Source: Streptomyces sp. S.PB5 (lineage in GTDB: Bacteria > Actinomycetota > Actinomycetes > Streptomycetales > Streptomycetaceae). From it: DNA of 64,000 bases. Both the position numbers and the translations under genes were made by a program. Positions within the stretch are counted from its first letter, which is position 1. Each line of letters begins with the position of its first letter. Below the pieces are notes generated by a model that ran no database searches, was not told the origin of the DNA, and saw only the letters and a program-made list of their open reading frames with translations. Below, one piece after another: positions 1 to 7,551 of this stretch. Location: contig NZ_JAQMWP010000025.1 in NCBI RefSeq assembly GCF_030403745.1, positions 62,001 through 126,000 on the forward strand. Reading direction: 5' to 3'.

Positions 1-1
1 C

Positions 2-523
2 GCCCTGTTCGGGCACAGCATGGGCGCCCTCGTGTCGTACGAGATGACCCGGCGGCTCGTCGGGCGGGGGCTGCCGCTGCCGGTGTGGGTCGGGGTCTCC
101 GCACGTCCGGCGCCGCAGTCGGCGGGGCCGGTCAGCGCGTATCACGAGCTGCCCGAGGCCGAGTTGCGCAGCCGGCTGCAGGCGCTCGACGGCACACCCG
201 AGGGGGTCTTCGACGACCCCGAGCTGTGGGCCCTGCTGGAGCCGGTGATCCGGGCCGATCTGCGCCTGGTGGAGAGCTGGCGGCCCGGCCCCGACACCGG
301 TCCTCTGCCGGTGGCGCTCTCCGCGTTCGCGGGCCGCGAGGACCACTCCGCCTCCCCGGCGCGGATGGCCGGGTGGGAGGAGCACGCCGAGCACTTCCTG
401 GGTCTGCGGGTCTTCGACGGCGGTCACTTCTACTTCCAGGACGACCCCGGTCCGCTGCTGCGGCAGATCGCCCGGGATGCGGCCACGGCGCTCGACGCGG
501 CGGGCGCGGCGCGTTCCTTCTGA
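2..523 (+). CDS. Type II (editing) thioesterase, 5' end cut by window edge
   Basis: Alpha/beta-hydrolase that in this family removes misprimed acyl groups from carrier proteins of NRPS or PKS lines. The visible part opens in frame with ALFGHSMGALVSYEM, which contains the nucleophile elbow GHSMG. The catalytic His lies near the end in DGGHFYF, and the acid is probably in the AGREDH region. Roughly the first third, with the LFCFHHAG-type motif, lies left of the window. It resembles the stand-alone thioesterase at 12.95 kb in length of the remaining part and in motif spacing. It sits 20 bp upstream of the SARP gene, so both probably share a transcript. Stand-alone type is inferred, because nothing shows whether it is fused to an NRPS upstream. 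Confidence 0.85.
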   Translation, partial: ALFGHSMGALVSYEMTRRLVGRGLPLPVWVGVSARPAPQSAGPVSAYHELPEAELRSRLQALDGTPEGVFDDPELWALLEPVIRADLRLVESWRPGPDTGPLPVALSAFAGREDHSASPARMAGWEEHAEHFLGLRVFDGGHFYFQDDPGPLLRQIARDAATALDAAGAARSF

Positions 524-543
524 AGGCTCGGTGGAGGGAAGAG

Positions 544-1533
544 ATGGAGTTCCGCATCCTCGGTCTCGTGGAGGTCCGGGACGAGCAGGCCGGCCGGCGG
601 ATCCTGCCCGCCGGTGTGAAGCAGCGCGCGCTGCTGGGGGCGCTGGTGGTGAAGGCCGGGCACCATGTGTCCGGGCACCGGCTCATCGACGAGCTGTGGG
701 GCGACCACCCGCCCGCCAACGCGGCGAACGCGCTGCAGGGGCATGTGGCCCGGCTGCGCCGGCTGCTGTCCGGCCCGGGTGAGCAGGGCTCCGGACCGCA
801 CGCGCGGTCGCCGTGGATCGCCACCACTTCGCGCGGCTACACCCTGCGGCTGGGCCCCGTGGAGACGGACGCCGCACGCTTCCAGCGCCTGACGGGCGAG
901 GCCCGGCGGGTCCTGCCCGCCGACCCGGGCCACGCCGCCGAACTGCTGCGCCGGGCCCTGTCGTTGTGGCGCGGGCCGGCGCTGGAGGGCAGCGTGCTCG
1001 GCGACATCTGCGCGGCCGAGGCCGCCCAGCTGGAGGAAGGCCGGCTGACCGCGCTGGAGATGATGTACGGCGCGTGTCTGCGCACCGGGCGGCACCGTGA
1101 GATCACCGGTGAGCTGGTCGAGCTGATCACCGACCATCCGTTGCGGGAGAAGTTCTACGACCTGCTGATGGTCGCCTTCTACCGCTGCGGCCGGCAGGCG
1201 GAGGCGCTCGGCGTGTACGACCGGGCCCGCGGCCGTCTCATGCGCGAACTGGGGGTCGAGCCGGGCCCCGGTCTGCGCGGTCTGCGGGAGGCGATCCTGC
1301 ACCACGATCCCGCCCTCGCCGCCTCGGCGCGCCCCTTCCCGGCCGATCTGCCCTGGGCCTCCCCGCAGCACGCCCGGACCGCGCCCACGACGGCCGAGGA
1401 CGCGGTCCTGCCCCTGTGCGAGGAGATCGCCCGGCTGCACCGCCGGATCGAGCGGCTGCAGTCGGAGCACACCCAACTGCTGCGCCGTTTCGACGAGTTG
1501 ACGGCGGGCGCCGCTCAGCGGGTGACGGGCTGA
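544..1533 (+). CDS. SARP-family transcriptional activator (AfsR/DnrI/RedD type)
   Basis: 329-residue pathway-type activator. The N-terminal OmpR-like winged-helix domain (about 1-100) starts MEFRILGLVEVRD and contains KQRALLGALVVKAG and LIDELWGDHPP. The bacterial transcriptional activation domain (about 105-255) ends with YDRARGRLMRELGVEPGPGL. The last 75 residues are Pro/Ala-rich and then form a short predicted coiled coil (EEIARLHRRIERLQSEH), so the protein is slightly longer than minimal SARPs but lacks the ATPase and TPR parts of AfsR. The ATG has a good ribosome site (GGAGGGAAGAG). SARPs usually bind heptameric direct repeats near the -35 region of biosynthetic promoters; I did not find a convincing set here. 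Likely activator of the neighbouring peptide locus (inference). Confidence 0.93.
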   Translation: MEFRILGLVEVRDEQAGRRILPAGVKQRALLGALVVKAGHHVSGHRLIDELWGDHPPANAANALQGHVARLRRLLSGPGEQGSGPHARSPWIATTSRGYTLRLGPVETDAARFQRLTGEARRVLPADPGHAAELLRRALSLWRGPALEGSVLGDICAAEAAQLEEGRLTALEMMYGACLRTGRHREITGELVELITDHPLREKFYDLLMVAFYRCGRQAEALGVYDRARGRLMRELGVEPGPGLRGLREAILHHDPALAASARPFPADLPWASPQHARTAPTTAEDAVLPLCEEIARLHRRIERLQSEHTQLLRRFDELTAGAAQRVTG

Positions 1534-1660
1534 GCCACCCGCCCCGTTCTCGTGCGCGGCCTTGAACAAGCTATCGGCACCCGGCACGGGTGACCTACCT
1601 TCGTCGCACCCCCCACAAGTACGACATCAGCCAAGTACGGACGATTTTCAGGAGCGGGGA

Positions 1661-2839
1661 ATGACGAAACGGACGAGCCCGAGGGCCGGCCTGGTGGGTC
1701 TGGCGGCGGTCGCGATCACGGCGACCGCCTTCACGGGCCCCGCCCGGGCGGCGCAGGACACGACCGGCGCGGGCGGCCACGAGGCGACACGGCTCGCCCT
1801 GGAGGCGGCCGTCACGGCCGGTGTCCCCGGGGTCACCGCCGAGGCACGGGACGCGGGCGGGGTCTGGAAGTCGGCCGTGGGCGTGGGCAACCTGCAGACG
1901 GGCGAGCCGCGCGGGAAGAACGACCGGTTCCGGGTCGGCAGCATCACCAACACCTTCGTGGCGACCGTCCTGCTGCAGATGGAGGCGGAGAAGAAGATCG
2001 ACCTCGACGACAGCGTCGAGCGGTATCTGCCCGGTGTGGTGACGGGCAACGGCAACGACGGCAACGCGATCACCGTGCGCGAGCTGCTCAACCACACCAG
2101 CGGCCTGTACGACTACCTCGCCGACGTGACGTACTACGAGACGTACGTGCTGGGCGACGGCTTCCTCAAGCACCGGTACGACACCCTGACGCCGGGGCAG
2201 CGTCTGAAGGTGGCCTTCTCCCACCCGCCGCTGTTCCAGGCGGGCGCCCGGCACTCCTTCTCCCACACCAACGACATCCTGGCCGCGCTGATCGTCGAGA
2301 AGGTCGCCGGGACGCCGTACGAGAAGGAGGTGCGCAAGCGCATCATCAAGCCGCTGGGGCTCAAGGCGACGTCGAACCCCGGGACGGGCACCACCGTTCC
2401 GCAGCCGAGCAGCCGCGGGTACTCCAAGCTGTTCTTCGCCACACAGCCGGACCGGATCGACGACGTCACCGAGTTGAACGCGTCGCAGATCTGGGGCGAC
2501 GGCGACATCATCTCCAGTGCCGGTGATCTGAACCGGTTCTACAAGGCGCTGATGGGCGGGAAGCTGCTGCCGGCGCAGCAGCTGGCGGAGATGAAGACGA
2601 CCGTCGTCAATCCCGATCTGCCGATCTCGTCCTACGGGCTCGGTGTCGAGCGGATCTCGCTGGGCTGTGGCACAGACATCTGGTACCACGACGGAGGCAC
2701 GGTCGGGTGGCTCACACTGGCCGCCTTCACCGAGGACGGCAGTCATCTGCTCACCTTCAACTACAACGGCGACTGGGAGTTCTCGCAGCTGCTGCCCACG
2801 CTGACGGCCGAGTTCTGCGACCCGCCCGCCACCAGCTGA
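1661..2839 (+). CDS. Secreted serine-hydrolase-fold protein (class C beta-lactamase/D,D-peptidase family), probably catalytically altered
   Basis: 392 residues with a Sec signal peptide (basic MTKRTSPRAG, hydrophobic stretch, AxA site near residue 30). The fold markers of the serine beta-lactamase/D-alanyl-D-alanine carboxypeptidase group are present: FRVGSITNTFVATVLLQ at 90-106, the LLNHTSGLYDY segment at about 142-152 and WYHDGG at 341-346. The SxxK motif reads S94-I-T-N97, so the general-base lysine is Asn. The usual YSN motif reads F200-S201-H202. Ser94 and the HxG-like third motif remain. Start chosen at ATG after AGGAGCGGGG. A role in self-protection or as a penicillin-binding-like sensor is possible, but the residue losses argue against ordinary D,D-peptidase activity. 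A stem-loop follows the stop. Confidence 0.85.
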   Translation: MTKRTSPRAGLVGLAAVAITATAFTGPARAAQDTTGAGGHEATRLALEAAVTAGVPGVTAEARDAGGVWKSAVGVGNLQTGEPRGKNDRFRVGSITNTFVATVLLQMEAEKKIDLDDSVERYLPGVVTGNGNDGNAITVRELLNHTSGLYDYLADVTYYETYVLGDGFLKHRYDTLTPGQRLKVAFSHPPLFQAGARHSFSHTNDILAALIVEKVAGTPYEKEVRKRIIKPLGLKATSNPGTGTTVPQPSSRGYSKLFFATQPDRIDDVTELNASQIWGDGDIISSAGDLNRFYKALMGGKLLPAQQLAEMKTTVVNPDLPISSYGLGVERISLGCGTDIWYHDGGTVGWLTLAAFTEDGSHLLTFNYNGDWEFSQLLPTLTAEFCDPPATS

Positions 2840-2855
2840 GACACATCCGGGGAGC

Positions 2856-2881
2856 CGGCCCGCAGCCCCCGATGCGGGCCG
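2856..2881 (+). terminator. Stem-loop after the serine-hydrolase gene
   Basis: Perfect 8-bp inverted repeat (CGGCCCGC / GCGGGCCG) with a 10-nt loop, 16 bp after the stop codon at 2839 and just before the arg promoter. It has no T-run, as is usual for actinomycete terminators. Likely separates the upstream unit from argC. Confidence 0.5.
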
Positions 2882-2894
2882 TGCACACCCACAC

Positions 2895-2926
2895 TTGAAA
2901 TTGTCATGTTCATGATGAGCATGATG
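2895..2926 (+). promoter_or_regulatory. Putative argC promoter with ArgR operator (ARG box)
   Basis: A -35-like TTGAAA (2895-2900) is followed by an AT-richer, partly palindromic stretch: CATGTTCATGATGAGCATG at about 2905-2923. It has the alternating CATG/TTCAT pattern expected of ARG boxes that bind the arginine repressor. A -10-like CATGAT overlaps the second half. The block is 56 bp upstream of the argC start. Operator identity is inferred from composition and position only. Confidence 0.45.
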
Positions 2927-2981
2927 GTGGCCGGGTCCCTGATCGCGTTACCAACGACATGTCTGTCAACGGGGAGGATTC

Positions 2982-4010
2982 ATGACAGTACGAGCAGCCG
3001 TGGCCGGAGCGAGCGGCTATGCGGGAGGCGAACTCCTGCGTCTGCTTCTGGCCCACCCTGAGGTGGAGATCGGCGCCCTGACCGCGCACTCCAGCGCCGG
3101 ACAGCGGCTGGGCACGCTCCAGCCGCATCTGGCTCCGCTGGCCGGCCGGGAGGTGCAGCCCACCACCGCCGACGCCCTCGCCGGCCATGACGTGGTCTTC
3201 CTGGCGCTGCCGCACGGCCAGTCCGCCGCCGTGGCGGAGCAGTTGGGCGAGCAGACGCTCGTCATCGACTGCGGCGCCGACTTCCGCCTCGCGGACGCGG
3301 CCGACTGGGAGCGGTTCTACGGCTCGCCACACGCGGGCACCTGGCCCTACGGCCTGCCCGAACTGCCCGGAGCCCGCGCCGCGCTGGCCGGCAGCCGGCG
3401 CATCGCGGTGCCGGGCTGCTACCCGACCGCCGTCACCCTGGCCCTCTTCCCCGCGTACGCGGCGGACCTGGCCGAGCCCGAGGCGGTGGTCGTCGCGGCG
3501 TCCGGCACGTCAGGGGCCGGCAAGGCGCCCAAGGTGGACCTGCTCGGCAGCGAGGTCATGGGGGCCATGCGGCCGTACGGCGTGGGCGGCGGGCACCGGC
3601 ACACACCGGAGATGATGCAGAACCTCGGCGCCGTGGCCGGCCGCCGGGTCGCGGTCTCCTTCACGCCGACCCTCGCCCCGATGCCCCGCGGCATCCTCGC
3701 CACCTGTTCGGCCGCGGCGCGGCCCGGGGTGAGCGCGGGCGACGTACGGGCCGTGTACGAGAAGGCGCTGGACGGGGAGCCGTTCGTGACGCTGCTGCCC
3801 GAGGGGCAGTGGCCCAGCACCGCGGCCGTCCACGGCTCGAACGCCGCACAGATCCAGGTCGCCCTGGACCCGGCGGTCGGCCGGATCATCGCGATCAGCG
3901 CCATCGACAACCTCACCAAGGGCACCGCGGGCGGCGCCGTGCAGAGCATGAACGCCGCGCTCGGACTGCCCGAGACCCTGGGGCTTTCCACGATCGGAGT
4001 CGCCCCGTGA
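2982..4010 (+). CDS. argC: N-acetyl-gamma-glutamyl-phosphate reductase
   Basis: 342 residues, the normal length for ArgC. It reduces N-acetylglutamyl-5-phosphate to the semialdehyde with NADPH. The Rossmann start AAVAGASGYAGGELLRLLL is at residues 5-23. The catalytic Cys lies in the VPGCYPTAVTLAL motif (about 143-155), and the partner motif GGGHRHTPEM is at about 204-213. Strong ribosome site GGGGAGG before ATG. First gene of an argC-J-B-D block, but separated from argJ by a 145-bp spacer with a hairpin repeat. In this context it probably helps supply ornithine for the piperazate enzymes at 9.7-11.9 kb; primary arginine biosynthesis is the alternative. Confidence 0.97.
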   Translation: MTVRAAVAGASGYAGGELLRLLLAHPEVEIGALTAHSSAGQRLGTLQPHLAPLAGREVQPTTADALAGHDVVFLALPHGQSAAVAEQLGEQTLVIDCGADFRLADAADWERFYGSPHAGTWPYGLPELPGARAALAGSRRIAVPGCYPTAVTLALFPAYAADLAEPEAVVVAASGTSGAGKAPKVDLLGSEVMGAMRPYGVGGGHRHTPEMMQNLGAVAGRRVAVSFTPTLAPMPRGILATCSAAARPGVSAGDVRAVYEKALDGEPFVTLLPEGQWPSTAAVHGSNAAQIQVALDPAVGRIIAISAIDNLTKGTAGGAVQSMNAALGLPETLGLSTIGVAP

Positions 4011-4085
4011 GCGACGCACGCACAGCCATCGGGCCGCAGCCGACGACAGCCGCACCTCTGCGCTGCACGGGCGGCAGTGACAGCA

Positions 4086-4121
4086 GCCTCCCCCACGCTC
4101 GGCTTCGCCCGAGCGGGAGGC
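4086..4121. repeat. Hairpin repeat element between argC and argJ
   Basis: Stem-loop with a 7-bp inner stem CGCTCGG/CCGAGCG around CTTCGC. It is extended by GCCTCC/GGAGGC with a 4-nt bulge on the left arm and flanked by CCCCCA and CACCCCCAT. From memory, very similar CTCGGCTTCG-type hairpins flanked by CCCCCAT are scattered through many Streptomyces genomes as intergenic repeats. It fills most of the 145-bp argC-argJ gap, where the genes are otherwise packed head to tail. Confidence 0.55.
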
Positions 4122-4155
4122 ACCCCCATCGCAGCGGAGCGAACAAGGAGATCCA

Positions 4156-5307
4156 GTGAGTGTCACCGCAGCACGAGGGTTCACGGCGGCGGGTGTCGCC
4201 GCCGGGATCAAGCAGAACGGCAGCCGGGACCTGGCCGTCGTCGTCAACGACGGGCCGCGCCACACCGCGGCGGGTGTCTTCACCTCCAACCGGGTACAGG
4301 CCGCCCCCGTCCAGTGGTCCCGGCAGGTCCTCGCGGACGGACGGATCCGTGCGGTCGTGCTCAACTCCGGTGGCGCCAACGCCTGTACGGGACCGCAGGG
4401 CTTCCAGGACACGTGCGCGACCGCCGAGAAGGCCGCCGGGCTGCTCGCTCTGGACGCGACCGACGTGGCCGTCTGCTCGACGGGGCTGATCGGCGTGACC
4501 CTGCCCATGGACCGGCTCCTGGCCGGCACCGAGAGCGCCGTCGCCCTGCTGTCCGACTCGGGCGGGGAGGAGGCGGCCCGCGCGATCATGACCACCGACA
4601 CGGTGCACAAGACGGCCGCCGTCACCCGGGGCGGGTGGACCGTCGGCGGCATGGCCAAGGGGGCGGGCATGCTCGCGCCCGGACTCGCCACCATGCTCGT
4701 GGTCCTCACCACGGACGCCGACCTCCCGAGTGACGTGCTGGACACGGCACTTCGGGCCGCGACCCGGGTCACCTTCGACCGGGTCGACTCCGACGGCTGC
4801 ATGTCCACCAACGACACCGTGCTGCTGCTCGCCTCCGGAGCCTCCGAAGTCACCCCGGAGCACGAGGAGTTCACCGAGGCCGTCCGCGAGGTCTGCGCCG
4901 ATCTGGCGCGGCAGCTCATCGGGGACGCCGAGGGGGCCAGCAAGGAGATCCGTATCGAGGTCGTGAACGCCGCGAGCGAGGACGACGCCGTCGAGGTGGG
5001 GCGCTCGATCGCCCGCAACAACCTCCTCAAGTGCGCCGTCCACGGCGAGGACCCCAACTGGGGCCGTGTTCTGTCCGCCATCGGCACCACCTCCGCCGCC
5101 TTCGAGCCCGACCGGCTGAGCGTCGCCATCAACGACGTGTGGGTCTGCAAGAACGGCTCGGTGGGCGAGGACCGCACGCTGGTGGACATGACCGGACGCG
5201 AGGTGCGGATCACCGCGGACCTCGCCGCGGGCGCGGAGACCGCCGTCATCTGGGCCAACGACCTCACCGCCGACTACGTCCACGAGAACAGCGAGTACTC
5301 CTCATGA
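4156..5307 (+). CDS. argJ: Bifunctional ornithine acetyltransferase / N-acetylglutamate synthase
   Basis: 383 residues. Transfers the acetyl group from N-acetylornithine to glutamate, and in the bifunctional form also acetylates glutamate from acetyl-CoA. The self-cleavage site is recognisable in GMLAPGLATMLVVLTTDA: cleavage before the Thr of ATML frees the N-terminal nucleophile of the beta chain. TTDTVHKTA and the C-terminal NNLLKCAVHGEDPNWGR motif are conserved. GTG start chosen because AAGGAG lies 5 nt upstream. The stop overlaps the argB start (ATGA). As the recycling enzyme it releases ornithine, the substrate of the N-hydroxylase encoded at 10.5 kb. Confidence 0.97.
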   Translation: MSVTAARGFTAAGVAAGIKQNGSRDLAVVVNDGPRHTAAGVFTSNRVQAAPVQWSRQVLADGRIRAVVLNSGGANACTGPQGFQDTCATAEKAAGLLALDATDVAVCSTGLIGVTLPMDRLLAGTESAVALLSDSGGEEAARAIMTTDTVHKTAAVTRGGWTVGGMAKGAGMLAPGLATMLVVLTTDADLPSDVLDTALRAATRVTFDRVDSDGCMSTNDTVLLLASGASEVTPEHEEFTEAVREVCADLARQLIGDAEGASKEIRIEVVNAASEDDAVEVGRSIARNNLLKCAVHGEDPNWGRVLSAIGTTSAAFEPDRLSVAINDVWVCKNGSVGEDRTLVDMTGREVRITADLAAGAETAVIWANDLTADYVHENSEYSS

Positions 5308-6230
5308 GCGCTTCACCGTCTCTTCAACCCAAGGCCCGCGCCCTCGTCGAGGCGCTGCCCTGGCTGGCGCGGCACCACGGCAAGACCGTGGTCATCAAGT
5401 TCGGCGGCAACGCCATGGTCGACGACGACCTCAAGGCCGCCTTCGCCATGGACATCCTCTATCTGCGCCACGCGGGCCTGCGCCCCGTCGTGGTGCACGG
5501 CGGCGGCCCGCAGATCAGCGCCCAGCTCGAACGGCTGGGCCTTGAGTCCCGGTTCGAGAGCGGCCTGAGGGTCACCACCGACGAGACCATGGAAGTCGTC
5601 CGCATGGTGCTCGCCGGGCAGGTGCAGCGCGAGCTCGTCGGGCTGCTCAACGCGCACGGGCCGCACGCGGTCGGGCTGACGGGCGAGGACGCCCGTCTGA
5701 TGACCGCCGCCAAGCGGTACGCGGAGAAGGACGGCAAGCCGGTGGACATCGGCCGGGTCGGCGAGGTCGCCCAGGTCGACGCCGGGATCGTGCAGGAGCT
5801 CATCGACAACGGACGCATCCCCGTCGTCTCCTCCATCGCCAGACCTGAGGACGCCAAGGACGCCGCCGAGGGCGGGGTCTTCAACGTCAACGCCGACACC
5901 GCCGCCGCGGCCCTCGCCGCCGCGCTCGGCGCCGAGATGCTGCTCGTCCTCACCGATGTCGAGGGCCTGTACGCGAACTGGCCGCACAGCAAGGAGGTCA
6001 TCCCCCGGCTGACCACGACCGAACTGGCCGGGCTGCTGCCCGGGCTGGCGTCCGGGATGATCCCCAAGATGGAGGGCTGCCTGCACGCCGTGACCAACGG
6101 AGTGGGCTCCGCGCGCGTCATCGACGGCCGGGTCAAGCACTCCATCCTGCTGCAGCTCTTCACCGACGACGGGGTCGGCACGGTGGTCGTGCCGGACGAC
6201 GAGGCGGGCGTCGAGGGGGCGACGGCATGA
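5304..6230 (+). CDS. argB: Acetylglutamate kinase
   Basis: 308 residues. Phosphorylates N-acetylglutamate on the gamma carboxyl group. Amino-acid-kinase fold with the nucleotide motif VVIKFGGNAM near residue 30, the glycine-rich VVHGGGPQIS (about 65) and FNVNADTAAAALAAALGAE (about 195). It keeps the basic/hydrophobic N-terminal segment (KARALVEALPWLARHHGKT) seen in the hexameric, arginine-inhibited form, so allosteric inhibition by arginine is plausible. Overlaps argJ and argD by ATGA at both ends, so translation is coupled. Confidence 0.97.
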   Translation: MSASPSLQPKARALVEALPWLARHHGKTVVIKFGGNAMVDDDLKAAFAMDILYLRHAGLRPVVVHGGGPQISAQLERLGLESRFESGLRVTTDETMEVVRMVLAGQVQRELVGLLNAHGPHAVGLTGEDARLMTAAKRYAEKDGKPVDIGRVGEVAQVDAGIVQELIDNGRIPVVSSIARPEDAKDAAEGGVFNVNADTAAAALAAALGAEMLLVLTDVEGLYANWPHSKEVIPRLTTTELAGLLPGLASGMIPKMEGCLHAVTNGVGSARVIDGRVKHSILLQLFTDDGVGTVVVPDDEAGVEGATA

Positions 6231-7423
6231 GCGGCAACGAAGCGCTGACCCGCCGCTGGCAGGGCGCCATGATGGACAACTTCGGCACCCCCCGGCTGCC
6301 CCTGGTCAAAGGCGAGGGCGCCCGCGTCTGGGACGCGGAGGGCAACGAGTACCTCGACTTCATCGGCGGCATCGCGGTCAACGCGCTCGGCCACGCGCAT
6401 CCCGCGATCGTCCGGGCCGTCTCCGAGCAGGTCGCCTCGCTCGGGCACGTCTCCAACCTGTTCCTCGCCGAACCGACGGTGCGTCTCGCCGAACGCCTGC
6501 TGGAGCTCTCCGGGCGCCGGGGCCGGGTCTACTTCTCCAACTCCGGTGCCGAGGCGAACGAGGCCGCCTTCAAGATCGGCAGACTGACCGGGCGCCGGCA
6601 CATGGTGGCGACGGCCGGCGGCTTCCACGGCCGCACCATGGGCGCCCTGGCCCTCACCGGCCAGCCCGCCAAACAGCGCCCCTTCGAACCACTGCCCGGT
6701 GACGTCAGCCATGTGCCCTACGGCGATGCCGACGCCCTGCGCGCGGCAGTCACCCGGGACACCGCACTGGTGGTCCTGGAGCCCCTGCAGGGCGAGAACG
6801 GCGTGGTCGTGCCGCCGCCCGGCTATCTCCGGGCCGCCCGTGAGATCACCGCGGCGACCGGCACGCTCCTGGTCCTGGACGAGATCCAGACCGGCATCGG
6901 GCGTACCGGCCGCTGGTTCGCGGCCGAGGCCGAAGGCGTCGAGGCGGATGTCGTCACCCTCGCCAAGGGTCTGGGCGGCGGACTCCCCATCGGCGCGACG
7001 CTCGCCTTCGGCGCGGCCGCGGAGCTGCTCACCCCGGGTGCGCACGGCTCCACGTTCAGCGGGAACCCCGTGGTGTGCGCGGCCGCCCTGGCCGTGCTGG
7101 ACACCATCGAGGGGGCCGGCATCCTCGCCCACGTGACGGCGACGGGTGAGCGGATCCGGCGCGGCGTGGCGGCGTCGGGCCACCCGCTGGTGCGCGAAGT
7201 GCGGGGCGCCGGGCTGCTGTTGGGCATCGTGCTCGACGGCCCGTTCGCGGCGCGGGTGCAGCAGGCGGCCCAGGACCGGGGTCTGCTGGTGAACGCGGTG
7301 GCGCAGGACGTCGTACGGCTCGCACCGCCGCTGATCGTGTCGGACCGTGAGGCGGACACGTTCCTGGACGGTTTCGGGGCGGCGCTGAGCGCGGTGCACG
7401 ACGAGGTGCTGACGGCGGTCTGA
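6227..7423 (+). CDS. argD: Acetylornithine aminotransferase
   Basis: 398 residues, class III PLP aminotransferase. Converts N-acetylglutamate semialdehyde to N-acetylornithine using glutamate. YFSNSGAEANEAAFK contains the phosphate-binding segment, LLVLDEIQTGIGRTGRWFA carries the Asp that binds the PLP ring nitrogen, and VTLAKGLGGGLPIGA carries the Schiff-base lysine. Last gene of the block. No argR follows, unlike the argCJBDR order I recall for primary arginine operons of Streptomyces; the next gene is the convergent StrR-type regulator. This absence supports a pathway-dedicated copy. Confidence 0.96.
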   Translation: MSGNEALTRRWQGAMMDNFGTPRLPLVKGEGARVWDAEGNEYLDFIGGIAVNALGHAHPAIVRAVSEQVASLGHVSNLFLAEPTVRLAERLLELSGRRGRVYFSNSGAEANEAAFKIGRLTGRRHMVATAGGFHGRTMGALALTGQPAKQRPFEPLPGDVSHVPYGDADALRAAVTRDTALVVLEPLQGENGVVVPPPGYLRAAREITAATGTLLVLDEIQTGIGRTGRWFAAEAEGVEADVVTLAKGLGGGLPIGATLAFGAAAELLTPGAHGSTFSGNPVVCAAALAVLDTIEGAGILAHVTATGERIRRGVAASGHPLVREVRGAGLLLGIVLDGPFAARVQQAAQDRGLLVNAVAQDVVRLAPPLIVSDREADTFLDGFGAALSAVHDEVLTAV

Positions 7424-7551
7424 CGCTGCCGGGGGCGGGCGCCCGCACAGTCCCGCGGCCGAGGCCCGGGCAGTCGGCGCCCGGCTCCGTCAGTGGCGGG
7501 CTCGACCGGGTACGGACAGCGGCTCGACCCCGTCGGCAGCGCCGCTGCGGG

